From JANMZR01 sp040385875 (lineage in GTDB: Bacteria; Bacteroidota; Bacteroidia; Cytophagales; Spirosomataceae), in the NCBI GenBank assembly GCA_040385875.1, contig JAZKGO010000112.1, positions 1 to 20,957 on the forward strand: a stretch of 20,957 nt of DNA, read 5' to 3'. Each line of letters starts with the position of its first letter. Position 1 is the stretch's first letter. Both the position numbers and the translations under genes were made by a program. This document shows positions 7,721 to 15,918 of this stretch, one piece after another. The notes under the pieces are model-generated. The model was not told the origin of the DNA, did not search any database, and saw nothing but the letters and a program-made list of their open reading frames with translations.

Positions 7721-8926
7721 TTATCGTAATTTCAATGTAACCAAAGTAACTACGGCTAATAAAATACCAATAATCCAGAAACGGGTTACAATTTTCGCTT
7801 CATGGTAATTTTTCTTTTGAAAATGATGATGCAATGGTGACATTTTAAAAATCCTTCGGCCTTCGCCATATTTTCGTTTGGTATATTTGAAGTACGACAC
7901 TTGAATCATAACTGAAAGCAACTCCACCAAAAATATACCACAAAGTACTGGAATTAAAAGCTCCTTCCGAATGGCAATGGCAAGAGTGGCAATTACGCCT
8001 CCAATCATTAAACTGCCTGTATCGCCCATAAATACTTGAGCAGGGTAGGCATTATACCACAAAAAACCGATTAATGCTCCTACAAAAGCGGCTACAAAAA
8101 TTACCAGCTCTCCAGAATAGGGGATATAAAAAATATTTAAGTATTGCGAAAAGACCTTATTGCCTGATACATAGGCCAATATCCCCAAGCAAAGCATAAT
8201 TATTACCGAAGTGCCAGCAGCCAATCCATCAATCCCATCGGTGATATTGGCTCCGTTTGAAACTGCTGTAATGATAAAAATAACAATAATCGTATAGATT
8301 ATCCACGAATATTCCTCTGGTACAAATGGTAACAAATGGTTGTAATCAATTTCATTGTTTTTCATAAAAGGAACATTCGTTACTAACGATTTTACATCGA
8401 TATAACTGCTTGATTCAGTGATTCCATTTCCAATTTTGGTGCTATACTCTCTCACTTTTATATTGTCATTGAAAAACATAGTGAGCCCCACAATCAGGCC
8501 TAAACCAATTTGTCCTACAATTTTGAATTTGCCAGGCAAACCTTCCTTATCCTTTTTGAAAACCTTAATATAGTCATCAATGAAACCGATTCCACAAGTC
8601 CAAAGAGTAGCGGTAATCATCAGAATAATATAGACGTTATGTAATTGGGCAAAAAGCAAAACAGGAATCATTAAAGCAGCTAAAATAATAAAACCTCCCA
8701 TAGTAGGAGTTCCTCTTTTTTGCATCTGACCCTCTAAGCCAAGGTCACGAATACTTTCTCCGATTTGTAATTTTTGAAGATGGTTGATAATTCTTCGTCC
8801 AAATATTGCACCTATAATTAAGGAAGTAAAAATGGCCGCAAAGGCTCTGAAGGTAATATATTGAAACACTCCAGCTCCAGGAAAACTGAAATGTTTGTCT
8901 AAATATTCGAATAGATAATAAAGCAT
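7721..8926 (-). CDS. mraY: Phospho-N-acetylmuramoyl-pentapeptide-transferase (MraY)
   Basis: MraY transfers phospho-MurNAc-pentapeptide from UDP to undecaprenyl phosphate in the inner membrane, giving lipid I. The 401-residue protein is polytopic and carries the family motifs in order: QKRGTPTMGG (69-78), FIDDYIK with the paired aspartates (115-121), NGANITDGIDGLAAG (224-238), FMGDTGSL (299-306) and SPLHHHFQKK (363-372). An extra hydrophilic stretch at about 152-205 makes it longer than the roughly 360-residue E. coli enzyme, a feature I associate with Bacteroidota MraY. It is the last gene of the dcw block here, 83 bp after the GNAT gene, and a terminator follows its stop by 13 bp. The usual following genes (murD, ftsW, murG) are absent at this locus. 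Confidence 0.97.
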   Translation of the reverse strand: MLYYLFEYLDKHFSFPGAGVFQYITFRAFAAIFTSLIIGAIFGRRIINHLQKLQIGESIRDLGLEGQMQKRGTPTMGGFIILAALMIPVLLFAQLHNVYIILMITATLWTCGIGFIDDYIKVFKKDKEGLPGKFKIVGQIGLGLIVGLTMFFNDNIKVREYSTKIGNGITESSSYIDVKSLVTNVPFMKNNEIDYNHLLPFVPEEYSWIIYTIIVIFIITAVSNGANITDGIDGLAAGTSVIIMLCLGILAYVSGNKVFSQYLNIFYIPYSGELVIFVAAFVGALIGFLWYNAYPAQVFMGDTGSLMIGGVIATLAIAIRKELLIPVLCGIFLVELLSVMIQVSYFKYTKRKYGEGRRIFKMSPLHHHFQKKNYHEAKIVTRFWIIGILLAVVTLVTLKLR

Positions 8927-9009
8927 AGAAATATAGTTTCGGGGGATATTATTGGCAATTTATTAAAAAATGTTCATTTAAATTTAAACCACTTAATAAT
9001 TCTAATTGA

Positions 9010-9552
9010 TTAACTTTTATGGAGGCTTTTCCAATTATGCTTCGTGATTCTATACACAAAATTAAGGTTTGATTGAAGGTCACCATTATAAGTCATGGTT
9101 TCTTCACCTATTTTCTCGGCACCAATTTTCCCAATTGCCTTTTGTGAGCGAATATTATTTTCACCAATATGAAAAATGACCGAATCTACCGATTCGAAGG
9201 CATAATTGATCATCAAATTTTTTAAGGACCGATTAAAATTTTTGCCCCAATATTGCCTCGAAATAAAGGTATACCCAATCGCCACACTTTTATTTTCAGG
9301 ATCCAAATCATAATAACGACTGCTACCAATAATGGCTCCAGTGGCTAGATTAATCACTAAAAAGGCTCCTTTCGATTCGATGCCTCCATCAAAAAAAGAC
9401 TGAAACACTTCTTTTTGATATCTGTTTCTGGTGGGATGTTGCTCCCAAATTAATGGGTCAGAAGCCACTTCAAATAGTTGATCAAAGTCTTTTTCTTGAA
9501 GAGGGATTAGTTTAATCAGATCAGATTGTAAATGAGTGGGTTGTAAATTCAT
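9010..9552 (-). CDS. GNAT family N-acetyltransferase (RimJ/RimL-like)
   Basis: This 180-residue protein looks like the Acetyltransf_3 branch of the GNAT superfamily. It starts LIKLIPLQEKDFDQLFEVASDP (an N-terminal strand and helix), has GAIIGSSRYYDL (72-83) and AIGYTFISRQYWGKNFN at about 91-107 near the acetyl-CoA site. It ends with the typical NIRSQKAIGKIGAEKIGE. The acetyl-CoA pyrophosphate loop is less canonical (YWGKNFNRSLK rather than Q/RxxGxG/A), as in many RimJ/RimL-like members. The substrate is unknown; relatives acetylate protein N-termini, amino acids or antibiotics. It is embedded between murE (24 bp upstream) and mraY (83 bp downstream) on the same strand, so it is likely transcribed with them. 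Confidence 0.85.
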   Translation of the reverse strand: MNLQPTHLQSDLIKLIPLQEKDFDQLFEVASDPLIWEQHPTRNRYQKEVFQSFFDGGIESKGAFLVINLATGAIIGSSRYYDLDPENKSVAIGYTFISRQYWGKNFNRSLKNLMINYAFESVDSVIFHIGENNIRSQKAIGKIGAEKIGEETMTYNGDLQSNLNFVYRITKHNWKSLHKS

Positions 9553-9576
9553 TAATTGTTCGTCTAAAAATTAATA

Positions 9577-11040
9577 TTATTGTACTTTCATAAAGGCCGA
9601 TTTTACCTCTTCAGTATCATCAAAATGGTGCTTAACGCCTCTAATATCCTGATAAGTTTCATGTCCCTTGCCCGCCACCAAAATAATATCAGTTGGGCTG
9701 GCCATTTCTACTGCGGTCTTAATGGCCTCTTTACGGTCCTGAATAATTTTAGTCTTCTTAAAATCGATAGGCGGCACCCCTTTTCTCATTTGTTCCAAGA
9801 TTTCAGCAGGGTCCTCAAATCGTGGATTATCCGAAGTGAGTATTACTTTATTGCTAAACTTACAGGCAATTTCGGCCATAATGGGTCTTTTGGTGGCATC
9901 TCTGTTGCCTCCACAGCCCACTACTGTGATAATTTGCTCATTTCCTTGTCTCAGATTTTTGATTGTTTTCAATACATTTTCTAAAGCGTCGGGAGTATGA
10001 GCATAATCCACTATTCCAACTAATTCATTAGGCCCAATAATTTGTTGAAAGCGACCAGGAGCCGTATCCAAGCCCGAAAGTTGAGTCAAAACCTCTTCCG
10101 AATCCTCTTCTAATAAAACGGCCGCACCATATACGCCCAATAAATTATAGGCATTGAAAGTACCAATCAATTTAAAATGTATTTCAATTCCGTTGATTTG
10201 CATTTGCAAGCCAAACATAGAGTCCGATAATATTTTGCCTTTAAAGTCTGCAATGGTATCGAGCGAAAAAGTTTTGACCGCTGCTTTTGTATTTTGAACC
10301 ATTACCATCCCTCGTTTATCATCTCGGTTTACGAGTGCAAAGGCGTCTTTCGGGAGATTATCAAAAAAGCCTTTTTTGGCTTTGATATAGTTATCAAAAG
10401 TTTCATGAAAGTCAAGATGGTCATGAGTGATATTGGTAAAAATACCGCCAGCAAAACTTAGGCCAGTAATTCTATGCTGTACTACCGCATGAGAGCTCAC
10501 TTCCATGAAGCAATGACTACATCCCGTTTTCACCATTTCAGCCAGCAAATTATTAAGATTTATCGGGTCTGGAGTGGTATGTGTGGCAGGGACAATCTTT
10601 TCATTTATTTGATTTTGTACTGTGCTGAGCAAGCCTGTTGAATAGCCCAATTTTCTGAACAAATTGAAAAGTAGAGTAACATTCGTGGTTTTGCCGTTTG
10701 TTCCAGTTACCCCAACCAATTTTAGCTTTTTGCTTGGGTTGTTGTAAAAATTAGATGCTGCCCAGCCTAATGCTTCTCCTGAATCTTTTACTTGAATATA
10801 GGTAATATTTGGAGTGGTTATTTCAGGAAAAACTTCACATATAACAGCCTTAGCACCTTTTTCAATTACTTGGCTAATGTATTGATGGCCATCAGTCTGT
10901 GTGCCTTTTATTGCAAAAAATAGATGTCCCTCTTCTACTTTTCGAGAGTCTATTTGAAGTGCCTCAATCTCAATATCAGTACTTCCGATTACGGCCTCAA
11001 TTGAGATATTATTCAGTATATTTTTTAGTATTTGCGACAT
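9577..11040 (-). CDS. murE: UDP-MurNAc-L-Ala-D-Glu:meso-2,6-diaminopimelate ligase (MurE)
   Basis: MurE adds the third residue of the peptidoglycan stem peptide in the cytoplasm, using ATP. At 487 residues the length is normal. Visible motifs are the N-terminal UDP-binding region with DSRKVEEGHLFFAIKG (31-46), the P-loop GVTGTNGKTT (110-119) and HTTPDP (154-159). The region with the lysine expected to be carbamylated is DNYIKAKKGFF at 216-226, and GKGHE is at 457-461. The DNPR motif at 404-407 is the known signature of ligases that use meso-diaminopimelate rather than lysine, so the peptidoglycan is predicted to be mDAP type. The gene starts 15 bp after the stop of the PBP gene, so the two are tightly coupled in one operon. 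Confidence 0.97.
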   Translation of the reverse strand: MSQILKNILNNISIEAVIGSTDIEIEALQIDSRKVEEGHLFFAIKGTQTDGHQYISQVIEKGAKAVICEVFPEITTPNITYIQVKDSGEALGWAASNFYNNPSKKLKLVGVTGTNGKTTNVTLLFNLFRKLGYSTGLLSTVQNQINEKIVPATHTTPDPINLNNLLAEMVKTGCSHCFMEVSSHAVVQHRITGLSFAGGIFTNITHDHLDFHETFDNYIKAKKGFFDNLPKDAFALVNRDDKRGMVMVQNTKAAVKTFSLDTIADFKGKILSDSMFGLQMQINGIEIHFKLIGTFNAYNLLGVYGAAVLLEEDSEEVLTQLSGLDTAPGRFQQIIGPNELVGIVDYAHTPDALENVLKTIKNLRQGNEQIITVVGCGGNRDATKRPIMAEIACKFSNKVILTSDNPRFEDPAEILEQMRKGVPPIDFKKTKIIQDRKEAIKTAVEMASPTDIILVAGKGHETYQDIRGVKHHFDDTEEVKSAFMKVQ

Positions 11041-11055
11041 ATTTTCTCTTCCTTA

Positions 11056-13221
11056 TTACAAATCCAAATGAACATAACTATAATTTCGAACCAATGATCC
11101 AGCAGGAATCGATTGTTTTTTCACTTTTCCCATTCCAGTATATTTCACCTTAAAGTTCTTGTTTTCAAGTACATAGAGCGCATCTCTAAGTGGTAATCCA
11201 ATCACGTTGGGCATTGTATTTTTTTCTGATTTTACCAGAGGGTTCACATTAATATTTGCTTTTTTTAATTTGGTATTGTTAAATATTTTTTGGGAGTTTA
11301 CCGTTTCAAAATCTTCATTGAGCGCAACCTGAAGTCCTTTAATATTCGACTTTGAATTCTTTTCAGGTTTGATATTATTATTCATCGCTAAGTCATCGGC
11401 ATAAACATGGTCGGCAATTTGTCTGAAAACGGGAGCGGCTACATCCCCCGCATATAATTCTTCTGAGTTCTTTCCTTTTGGCTCATCAATTACAATTATA
11501 CAACTGTATTTGGGATTTTCCGCTGGGAAATAGCCTGCAAAAGCGGTATAATAAATGCCCTCTCCAAATGAACCATTCACCAATTTTTTTGAAGTGCCGG
11601 TTTTGCCAGCAAAGCGGTAGATGCTACTTTTCTGTTCTTTAGCGGTGCCTCTTTCAACCACCCCTTCCAACATTTTTTTTACTTTTTTAATGGCAGAAGC
11701 GGAGGCGATTGGTTCATCTGACCTTCTTTGCGATTCAGTAAAATCAACCTCAATTTTGTCACCCTTTTTGATATATTTAACTATTATTGGCTGTATCCAA
11801 TAGCCATCGTTGGCAATTGCATTATAAAAGGTAAGCATTTGCAACGGGGTGAGACTCGATTCGATACCCCCAAAGGCAGTATAAGGGAGCGAAAAGTTGC
11901 TATAGAGTCTGTGGCCAGGCATATAAAATATTGGAGAAGCTTCCCCTTTTATTTGAAAACCAAGCTTCTGATCCAATCGATATTTTTTGAGATAATCAAA
12001 ATATTTTTGCTCATTTTGGCCGAAGGTTTTAAGTGCCAATTTTACTATGCCAATGTTGGAAGATTTCTCAAAAACCTGTTGGACCGAAATAGTCCCAAAT
12101 CCACCATTTTTGCTGTCGGATAGTATCTCACCTTTATAGGGGAAGGTGCCAGTACCAGTTTCAACGCTATCATTTGGATTAATTCCTTCTTCAAGCAAAG
12201 CCAACATTGTGGGTAATTTGATGGTTGATCCCGGAATGGTGCTACCTGCCACCGCATAATTGAAGTTTTCGGTGTAAGCATTTTCTTTCTTGGAGAAACT
12301 AAGATTGGCCATTGCCTTAATTTCACCAGTTTTTACCTCCATTACAATTGCTGAGGCATAATTTGGCTGGTACAACTCAACTGCTTTACGCAAAGCTGTC
12401 TCCGCTTCATCCTGAATATTTACATCTAATGTGGTATATACATCACTTCCTGGGATAGGTTTAGTTTCGGGGCTGTCTTCAATGGGTTTCCAAATATTGT
12501 TGCCCTTCAATTTTTCAAAAATACCCTTTCCTGGTCGGCCCACAAGATAGTTTTCCATGCTTTTTTCAATTCCAACCCCTTTACCCTCTTTTTCCAACAA
12601 ATATCCGATGGTTCGCAGCCCCATATTATCAAAAGGATGTGCTCTCTGGTCAATCCGTTCTATTACCACCCCTCCTTTTAGTTTATGCTCTTTGGCCAAA
12701 GGAATTTTTTCCAGTTTTTTTCTATCTTCAAAAGAAATATACCTTTTATCTAAAATTACAAAAGGATGCCTTTTACCCTTTTTATTCGCAATTTCCTCTT
12801 TAGTTTGAGGCACCCATGTATTCCTTGCCTCGAAAATTTTCTTTTTAAAATAATTAGGAGTTCTATCTGTAAAAATAGTACTCAGACCAAGGCATAATGA
12901 ATCTACTTTATCATTAAAAAGTTTGATATTGGCTTTGCTTTTATCTTTTCTATCCATATCAGCACCTACATTGGGGTCAAAGCCAATTCTGTATTTTGGT
13001 AGTGAGGTGGCCAATAAGCTCCCATTGTCTGATAAAATATTCCCTCTTATTGCTGGAATACTCCTTTCCATGATGGATGAAATTTCCATCATTTTTAGCC
13101 ATTTTTTACCTTCCACTCGTTGGATAAAAACGATACGACCAATAATAGTAAGAGCGAGTAATCCAAGAAAAATAATTACTATCCAAACCCTATAAATAAT
13201 ACTTTGCTTAATGGAAGCCAT
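11056..13221 (-). CDS. ftsI: Septal class B penicillin-binding protein (FtsI/PBP3-like) with PASTA domain
   Basis: This 721-residue transpeptidase crosslinks peptidoglycan at the division septum. A membrane helix lies at about 10-32. The dimerisation/pedestal region starts at MERSIPAIRGNILSDNGSLL (51-70). The transpeptidase domain has the three active-site motifs: SxxK as STIK (332-335, catalytic serine 332), SxN as SSN (387-389) and KTGT (540-543). A single C-terminal PASTA domain covers about 669-721 (MPNVIGLPLRDALYVLENKN). The linker at about 610-668 is low in complexity and rich in N, K and S. The PASTA tail makes it longer than E. coli FtsI (588 residues). It lies 54 bp after the FtsL-like gene and 15 bp before murE, the classical dcw position. 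Confidence 0.95.
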   Translation of the reverse strand: MASIKQSIIYRVWIVIIFLGLLALTIIGRIVFIQRVEGKKWLKMMEISSIMERSIPAIRGNILSDNGSLLATSLPKYRIGFDPNVGADMDRKDKSKANIKLFNDKVDSLCLGLSTIFTDRTPNYFKKKIFEARNTWVPQTKEEIANKKGKRHPFVILDKRYISFEDRKKLEKIPLAKEHKLKGGVVIERIDQRAHPFDNMGLRTIGYLLEKEGKGVGIEKSMENYLVGRPGKGIFEKLKGNNIWKPIEDSPETKPIPGSDVYTTLDVNIQDEAETALRKAVELYQPNYASAIVMEVKTGEIKAMANLSFSKKENAYTENFNYAVAGSTIPGSTIKLPTMLALLEEGINPNDSVETGTGTFPYKGEILSDSKNGGFGTISVQQVFEKSSNIGIVKLALKTFGQNEQKYFDYLKKYRLDQKLGFQIKGEASPIFYMPGHRLYSNFSLPYTAFGGIESSLTPLQMLTFYNAIANDGYWIQPIIVKYIKKGDKIEVDFTESQRRSDEPIASASAIKKVKKMLEGVVERGTAKEQKSSIYRFAGKTGTSKKLVNGSFGEGIYYTAFAGYFPAENPKYSCIIVIDEPKGKNSEELYAGDVAAPVFRQIADHVYADDLAMNNNIKPEKNSKSNIKGLQVALNEDFETVNSQKIFNNTKLKKANINVNPLVKSEKNTMPNVIGLPLRDALYVLENKNFKVKYTGMGKVKKQSIPAGSLVRNYSYVHLDL

Positions 13222-13275
13222 TTTTATGAAATATTTTTATTGAAATCTAAGCCATTGCTTGAATATTTTAGTAAA

Positions 13276-13650
13276 CTAATCATTTGATTTTACAATTATC
13301 TTTTGAGGGGCTACTAAGTTTTCTTCCAATCCAAAAGGAGCCACTTTTTTGAGAATTTCCGACTTTTTAGTCTCTTTCATAAAGCTGGCTTTTTTACTGA
13401 TATATTCTGATCTTTTTTCGTCAATTTCAGTTTTTAGCTTTTCTATTTCTCGGATGTTATTTTCGTATTTATGGGAAAAATAGATATAAGAAATGGTTAG
13501 AAAAAACATCCAAATACCATAATACAGATAATGTGCGGGAAGGCCCATTACAAGCCCCTCAATATTTAAAACACGAGCCAACCAAAGCGTAAACCGATTT
13601 GGTTTTGGTTGTTTTTCAACAGGCTGTATTTTAAAAGTATTCTTTGCCAT
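13276..13650 (-). CDS. FtsL-like cell division protein
   Basis: This 124-residue bitopic protein has a cytoplasmic N-terminus of about 40 residues (basic, proline-containing) and one membrane helix at about 43-58 (YGIWMFFLTISYIYFS). A charged segment at about 60-95 (NIREIEKLKTEIDEKRSEYI) with heptad-like spacing is likely a coiled coil. That architecture, with the position between rsmH and the septal PBP, identifies the FtsL-like division protein, which scaffolds FtsQ/FtsB and the PBP in characterised bacteria. Sequence conservation is low in this family, so the call rests on topology and context. The ATG at 13650 is preceded by a short inverted repeat, and the upstream gene ends in or next to the assembly gap. 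Confidence 0.8.
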   Translation of the reverse strand: MAKNTFKIQPVEKQPKPNRFTLWLARVLNIEGLVMGLPAHYLYYGIWMFFLTISYIYFSHKYENNIREIEKLKTEIDEKRSEYISKKASFMKETKKSEILKKVAPFGLEENLVAPQKIIVKSND

Positions 13651-13652
13651 TT

Positions 13653-13675
13653 ACTGTAAATATTTGATATACAGT
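13653..13675 (-). repeat. Inverted repeat directly upstream of the FtsL-like start
   Basis: ACTGTA (13653-13658) and TACAGT (13670-13675) are perfect 6-bp inverted arms with an 11-nt spacer. The hairpin would end 2 nt before the ATG of the FtsL-like gene on the mRNA and could mask its start. It may equally be chance in AT-rich DNA. Confidence 0.35.
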
Positions 13676-13682
13676 TATTTAA

Positions 13683-13782
13683 NNNNNNNNNNNNNNNNNN
13701 NNNNNNNNNNNNNNNNNNNNNNNNNNNNNNNNNNNNNNNNNNNNNNNNNNNNNNNNNNNNNNNNNNNNNNNNNNNNNNNNNN
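13683..13782. other. Assembly gap (exactly 100 N)
   Basis: There are exactly 100 N, the conventional placeholder for a gap of unknown size. It falls inside the 3' end of rsmH. The true missing length is probably more than 100 bp, because about 75-80 RsmH residues are unaccounted for. Confidence 0.99.
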
Positions 13783-14450
13783 GCTTCCATTAAAAATTCT
13801 TTTAAAGCTTCCAATTCCTGATTTACCTCTATTCTAATACCCTGAAAAACTTGTGCCAAATATTTGTTTTCTTTGCCTCTAGGGGTATATTTATTTAGAA
13901 TTTTTTTAAGGTCTGCTATTGACTCGATTTTTTGATTGGTCCTTGCCACCACAATGGAAGCGGCCAAAGTTTTTGCATTTTTCACTTCGCCATACATGCC
14001 CAATATTTTATGCAAATCTTTTTCGGAATATTTATTGATTACCTCAAAGGCTGATAGCTCAGAACTTCTGTTCATTCGCATGTCAAGTGGCCCATCAAAT
14101 CGGGTCGAAAAGCCTCGACTCGGTTCATCAATTTGGTGAGAGGAGACCCCCAAATCGGCCAATATTCCATCCACCTTTTTTATACCAAACATCCTCAGAT
14201 ATTTGGCAATATGTCTGAAATTAGCGGCAATGAAAGTGAATCTTTTATCGTTTTTAAGGTCTTCGGCATTGACTTTGGCATCTTGATCCTGGTCAAAAGA
14301 GTATAGCTTTCCGTTGGGGCCCAGTTTTTCCAAAATACCTCTACTATGACCACCCCCGCCAAAAGTAGCATCGATATAAACTCCATCTGGTTGAATATTT
14401 AATGCCTCGAGGCATTCGTTATATAGAACTGGAATATGATACTCGGCCAT
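13783..14450 (-). CDS. rsmH: 16S rRNA (cytosine(1402)-N(4))-methyltransferase RsmH (MraW), 3' end lost in gap
   Basis: RsmH N4-methylates C1402 of 16S rRNA in the decoding centre, using S-adenosylmethionine. Residues 1-222 are visible from the ATG at 14450. They include HIPVLYNECLEAL (5-17), the SAM-binding loop YIDATFGGGGHSRGIL (25-40), SFDQDQDA (51-58), ADLGVSSHQID (98-108), SRGFSTRFDGPLDMRM (111-126) and FQGIRIEVNQELEALKEFL (202-220). The expected C-terminal part, with a GGRL..ISFHSLEDR-type motif and an NPR..S.KLR tail, would lie in the N run. Reading straight through the 100 N gives an implausible tail that overlaps the FtsL-like gene, so I treat the stop as unknown. In the other two frames stops occur at 13679-13681 and 13675-13677, either of which would fit. 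This is the first gene of the dcw block here; no mraZ lies upstream. Confidence 0.95.
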
Positions 14451-14471
14451 TTTATGCAGGAGCTAATTTTT

Positions 14472-14594
14472 GATTTTGCAACAAATTCAATCGAAAAATA
14501 CCTTAGTTCTCTTGAATTTATTGGTAATTTTATGTGTTAAAAAAATAACGCTTGATGAAATGAGCACACTTTACAAATTTAATAGATTTTGCAA
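14472..14594. repeat. Direct and inverted repeats in the divergent rsmH/tlpA-like control region
   Basis: GATTTTGCAA occurs at 14472-14481 and again at 14585-14594, each followed by a similar CAA-rich stretch. Between and beside them lies an inverted pair, AAATAACGC (14543-14551) and GCGTTATTT (14605-14613). The 202-bp region 14451-14652 holds the start signals of both divergent genes, so these may be operator sites. No regulator is recognisable. Confidence 0.3.
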
Positions 14595-14652
14595 AACAAT
14601 TAAGGCGTTATTTAACATTTTAAACAAAATAAATTTATATACCTGAAAATCA

Positions 14653-15897
14653 ATGAAATATAAAATATTATTTTCTGTATTGCTATTTACAATTGTAAAT
14701 GAACTCATTCTTTCATGCACCAAAAAAGAGAGTCCAGAAATCGTTGGCAGCTGGAGAGCAGCTATCAATACCGATGGCGGAGAGCTGCCCTTTCATATTG
14801 AATTTTTGAAAAAAGCGGATTCTACCAGCTATGAAGCTTTTGCAATTAATGGAGCCGAAAGGCTCAAATTGGATGACCCAATCATCAAAAATGACTCAAT
14901 TTTGATGTCGATTGAAATATTTGATGCCAAAATTGCCGCCAAAATCGAAGGCAATAAAATGACTGGGCAATGGGAGCGTTATGTGGGTGCCAAAAAATTT
15001 ATCCACTCAACATTTGTGGCGGAGAAAGGAATAAAAGAGCGATTTAAGTCAGAATCAGCTGAAAAAGTAGCGAATGTTAATGGTAAATGGGCCGTCAATT
15101 TTGTTTCCAAAGATGGCAAAGATATCACCGAGTCAGTGGGTTTATTTGATCAAGTGGGTAATAAAGTGACAGGTACCTTTCTCACCACTACAGGTGATTA
15201 TAGATATTTGGAGGGAATCGTGGATGGCGATAGCTTAAAGCTTTCTTGTTTTGATGGCACGCACTTATTTTTATTCAAAGCTAAAAAAGTGGGAGACCAA
15301 TTGAATGGTCAATTTTGGAGTAATATTCATAGCTTGGAAAATTGGACTGCTAATTTAGATCCAAAGGCAGCACTTCCAGATGTGAATAAGCTTACCTATT
15401 TGAAACCTGGTTATTCAAAAGTGGAATTCACATTTCCTGATACCCAAGGTAAAATGGTAAATATTAATGATAAGCAATTTGAAGGTAAAGTGAAAATTGT
15501 TCAATTGATGGGTACTTGGTGTCCAAATTGTATGGACGAGACCAAATATTTGGCACCATGGTATGATAAAAATAAAAATAGAGGAATTGAAATTATCGGT
15601 CTTTCTTACGAGAAAAGTACCGATTTAACAGTGGCAGGGCCTAAAATTGATAAAATGAAGCAAAAATTAGCTATGAATTATCCTGTACTTTTGGCGGGTT
15701 TAAAAGGCGGGGATGAAGCAGCCAAAAGCCTGCCAATGTTGAATGACGTTTTAGGATTTCCGACCACAATTATCATTGATAAAAAGGGAGTAGTACGAAA
15801 TATTCACACTGGTTTTTCTGGCCCAAGTACTGGTGTTTATTATACAGAATGGAGCGAAGATTTTAATCTAATGATTGATAAGTTAGTGGCAGAGTAA
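14653..15897 (+). CDS. Lipoprotein with C-terminal TlpA-like thioredoxin domain
   Basis: This 414-residue protein begins with a lipoprotein signal peptide ending in LILSC, so cysteine 22 is the likely lipidated residue. Residues about 28-124 and 142-237 look like two copies of one beta-rich domain; each has G-x-W at the start, a DS...S centre and a G...GQ(W/F) strand near the end. From about 250 a redoxin/TlpA domain follows: KIVQLMGTWCPNC (281-293) with the CPNC active site at 290-293, EIIGLSYEKS (313-322) and the cis-proline loop LGFPTTIIIDKKG (367-379). TlpA-like proteins reduce disulfides or support cytochrome maturation in the cell envelope; the partner here is unknown. The gene is divergent from rsmH and ends in a terminator shared with susD. 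Confidence 0.88.
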   Translation: MKYKILFSVLLFTIVNELILSCTKKESPEIVGSWRAAINTDGGELPFHIEFLKKADSTSYEAFAINGAERLKLDDPIIKNDSILMSIEIFDAKIAAKIEGNKMTGQWERYVGAKKFIHSTFVAEKGIKERFKSESAEKVANVNGKWAVNFVSKDGKDITESVGLFDQVGNKVTGTFLTTTGDYRYLEGIVDGDSLKLSCFDGTHLFLFKAKKVGDQLNGQFWSNIHSLENWTANLDPKAALPDVNKLTYLKPGYSKVEFTFPDTQGKMVNINDKQFEGKVKIVQLMGTWCPNCMDETKYLAPWYDKNKNRGIEIIGLSYEKSTDLTVAGPKIDKMKQKLAMNYPVLLAGLKGGDEAAKSLPMLNDVLGFPTTIIIDKKGVVRNIHTGFSGPSTGVYYTEWSEDFNLMIDKLVAE

Positions 15898-15918
15898 TCC
15901 CATTTGCAATATAAAAAG

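Noticed and set aside
8927..8960. Possible leaderless promoter for mraY (TTG-N20-TATATTTC ending 1 nt before the ATG)
   Set aside because: The transcript would start at or after the ATG, and mraY is more simply transcribed from the upstream operon.
12045..12326. A 93-codon minus-strand frame inside the PBP gene
   Set aside because: It is a shifted frame of the transpeptidase domain; the PBP frame is intact with all three active-site motifs.
13566..13782. A reading of rsmH through the N run that overlaps the FtsL-like gene to 13566
   Set aside because: The tail after the gap is unlike any RsmH C-terminus and exists only because 100 unknown bases happen to keep the frame open.
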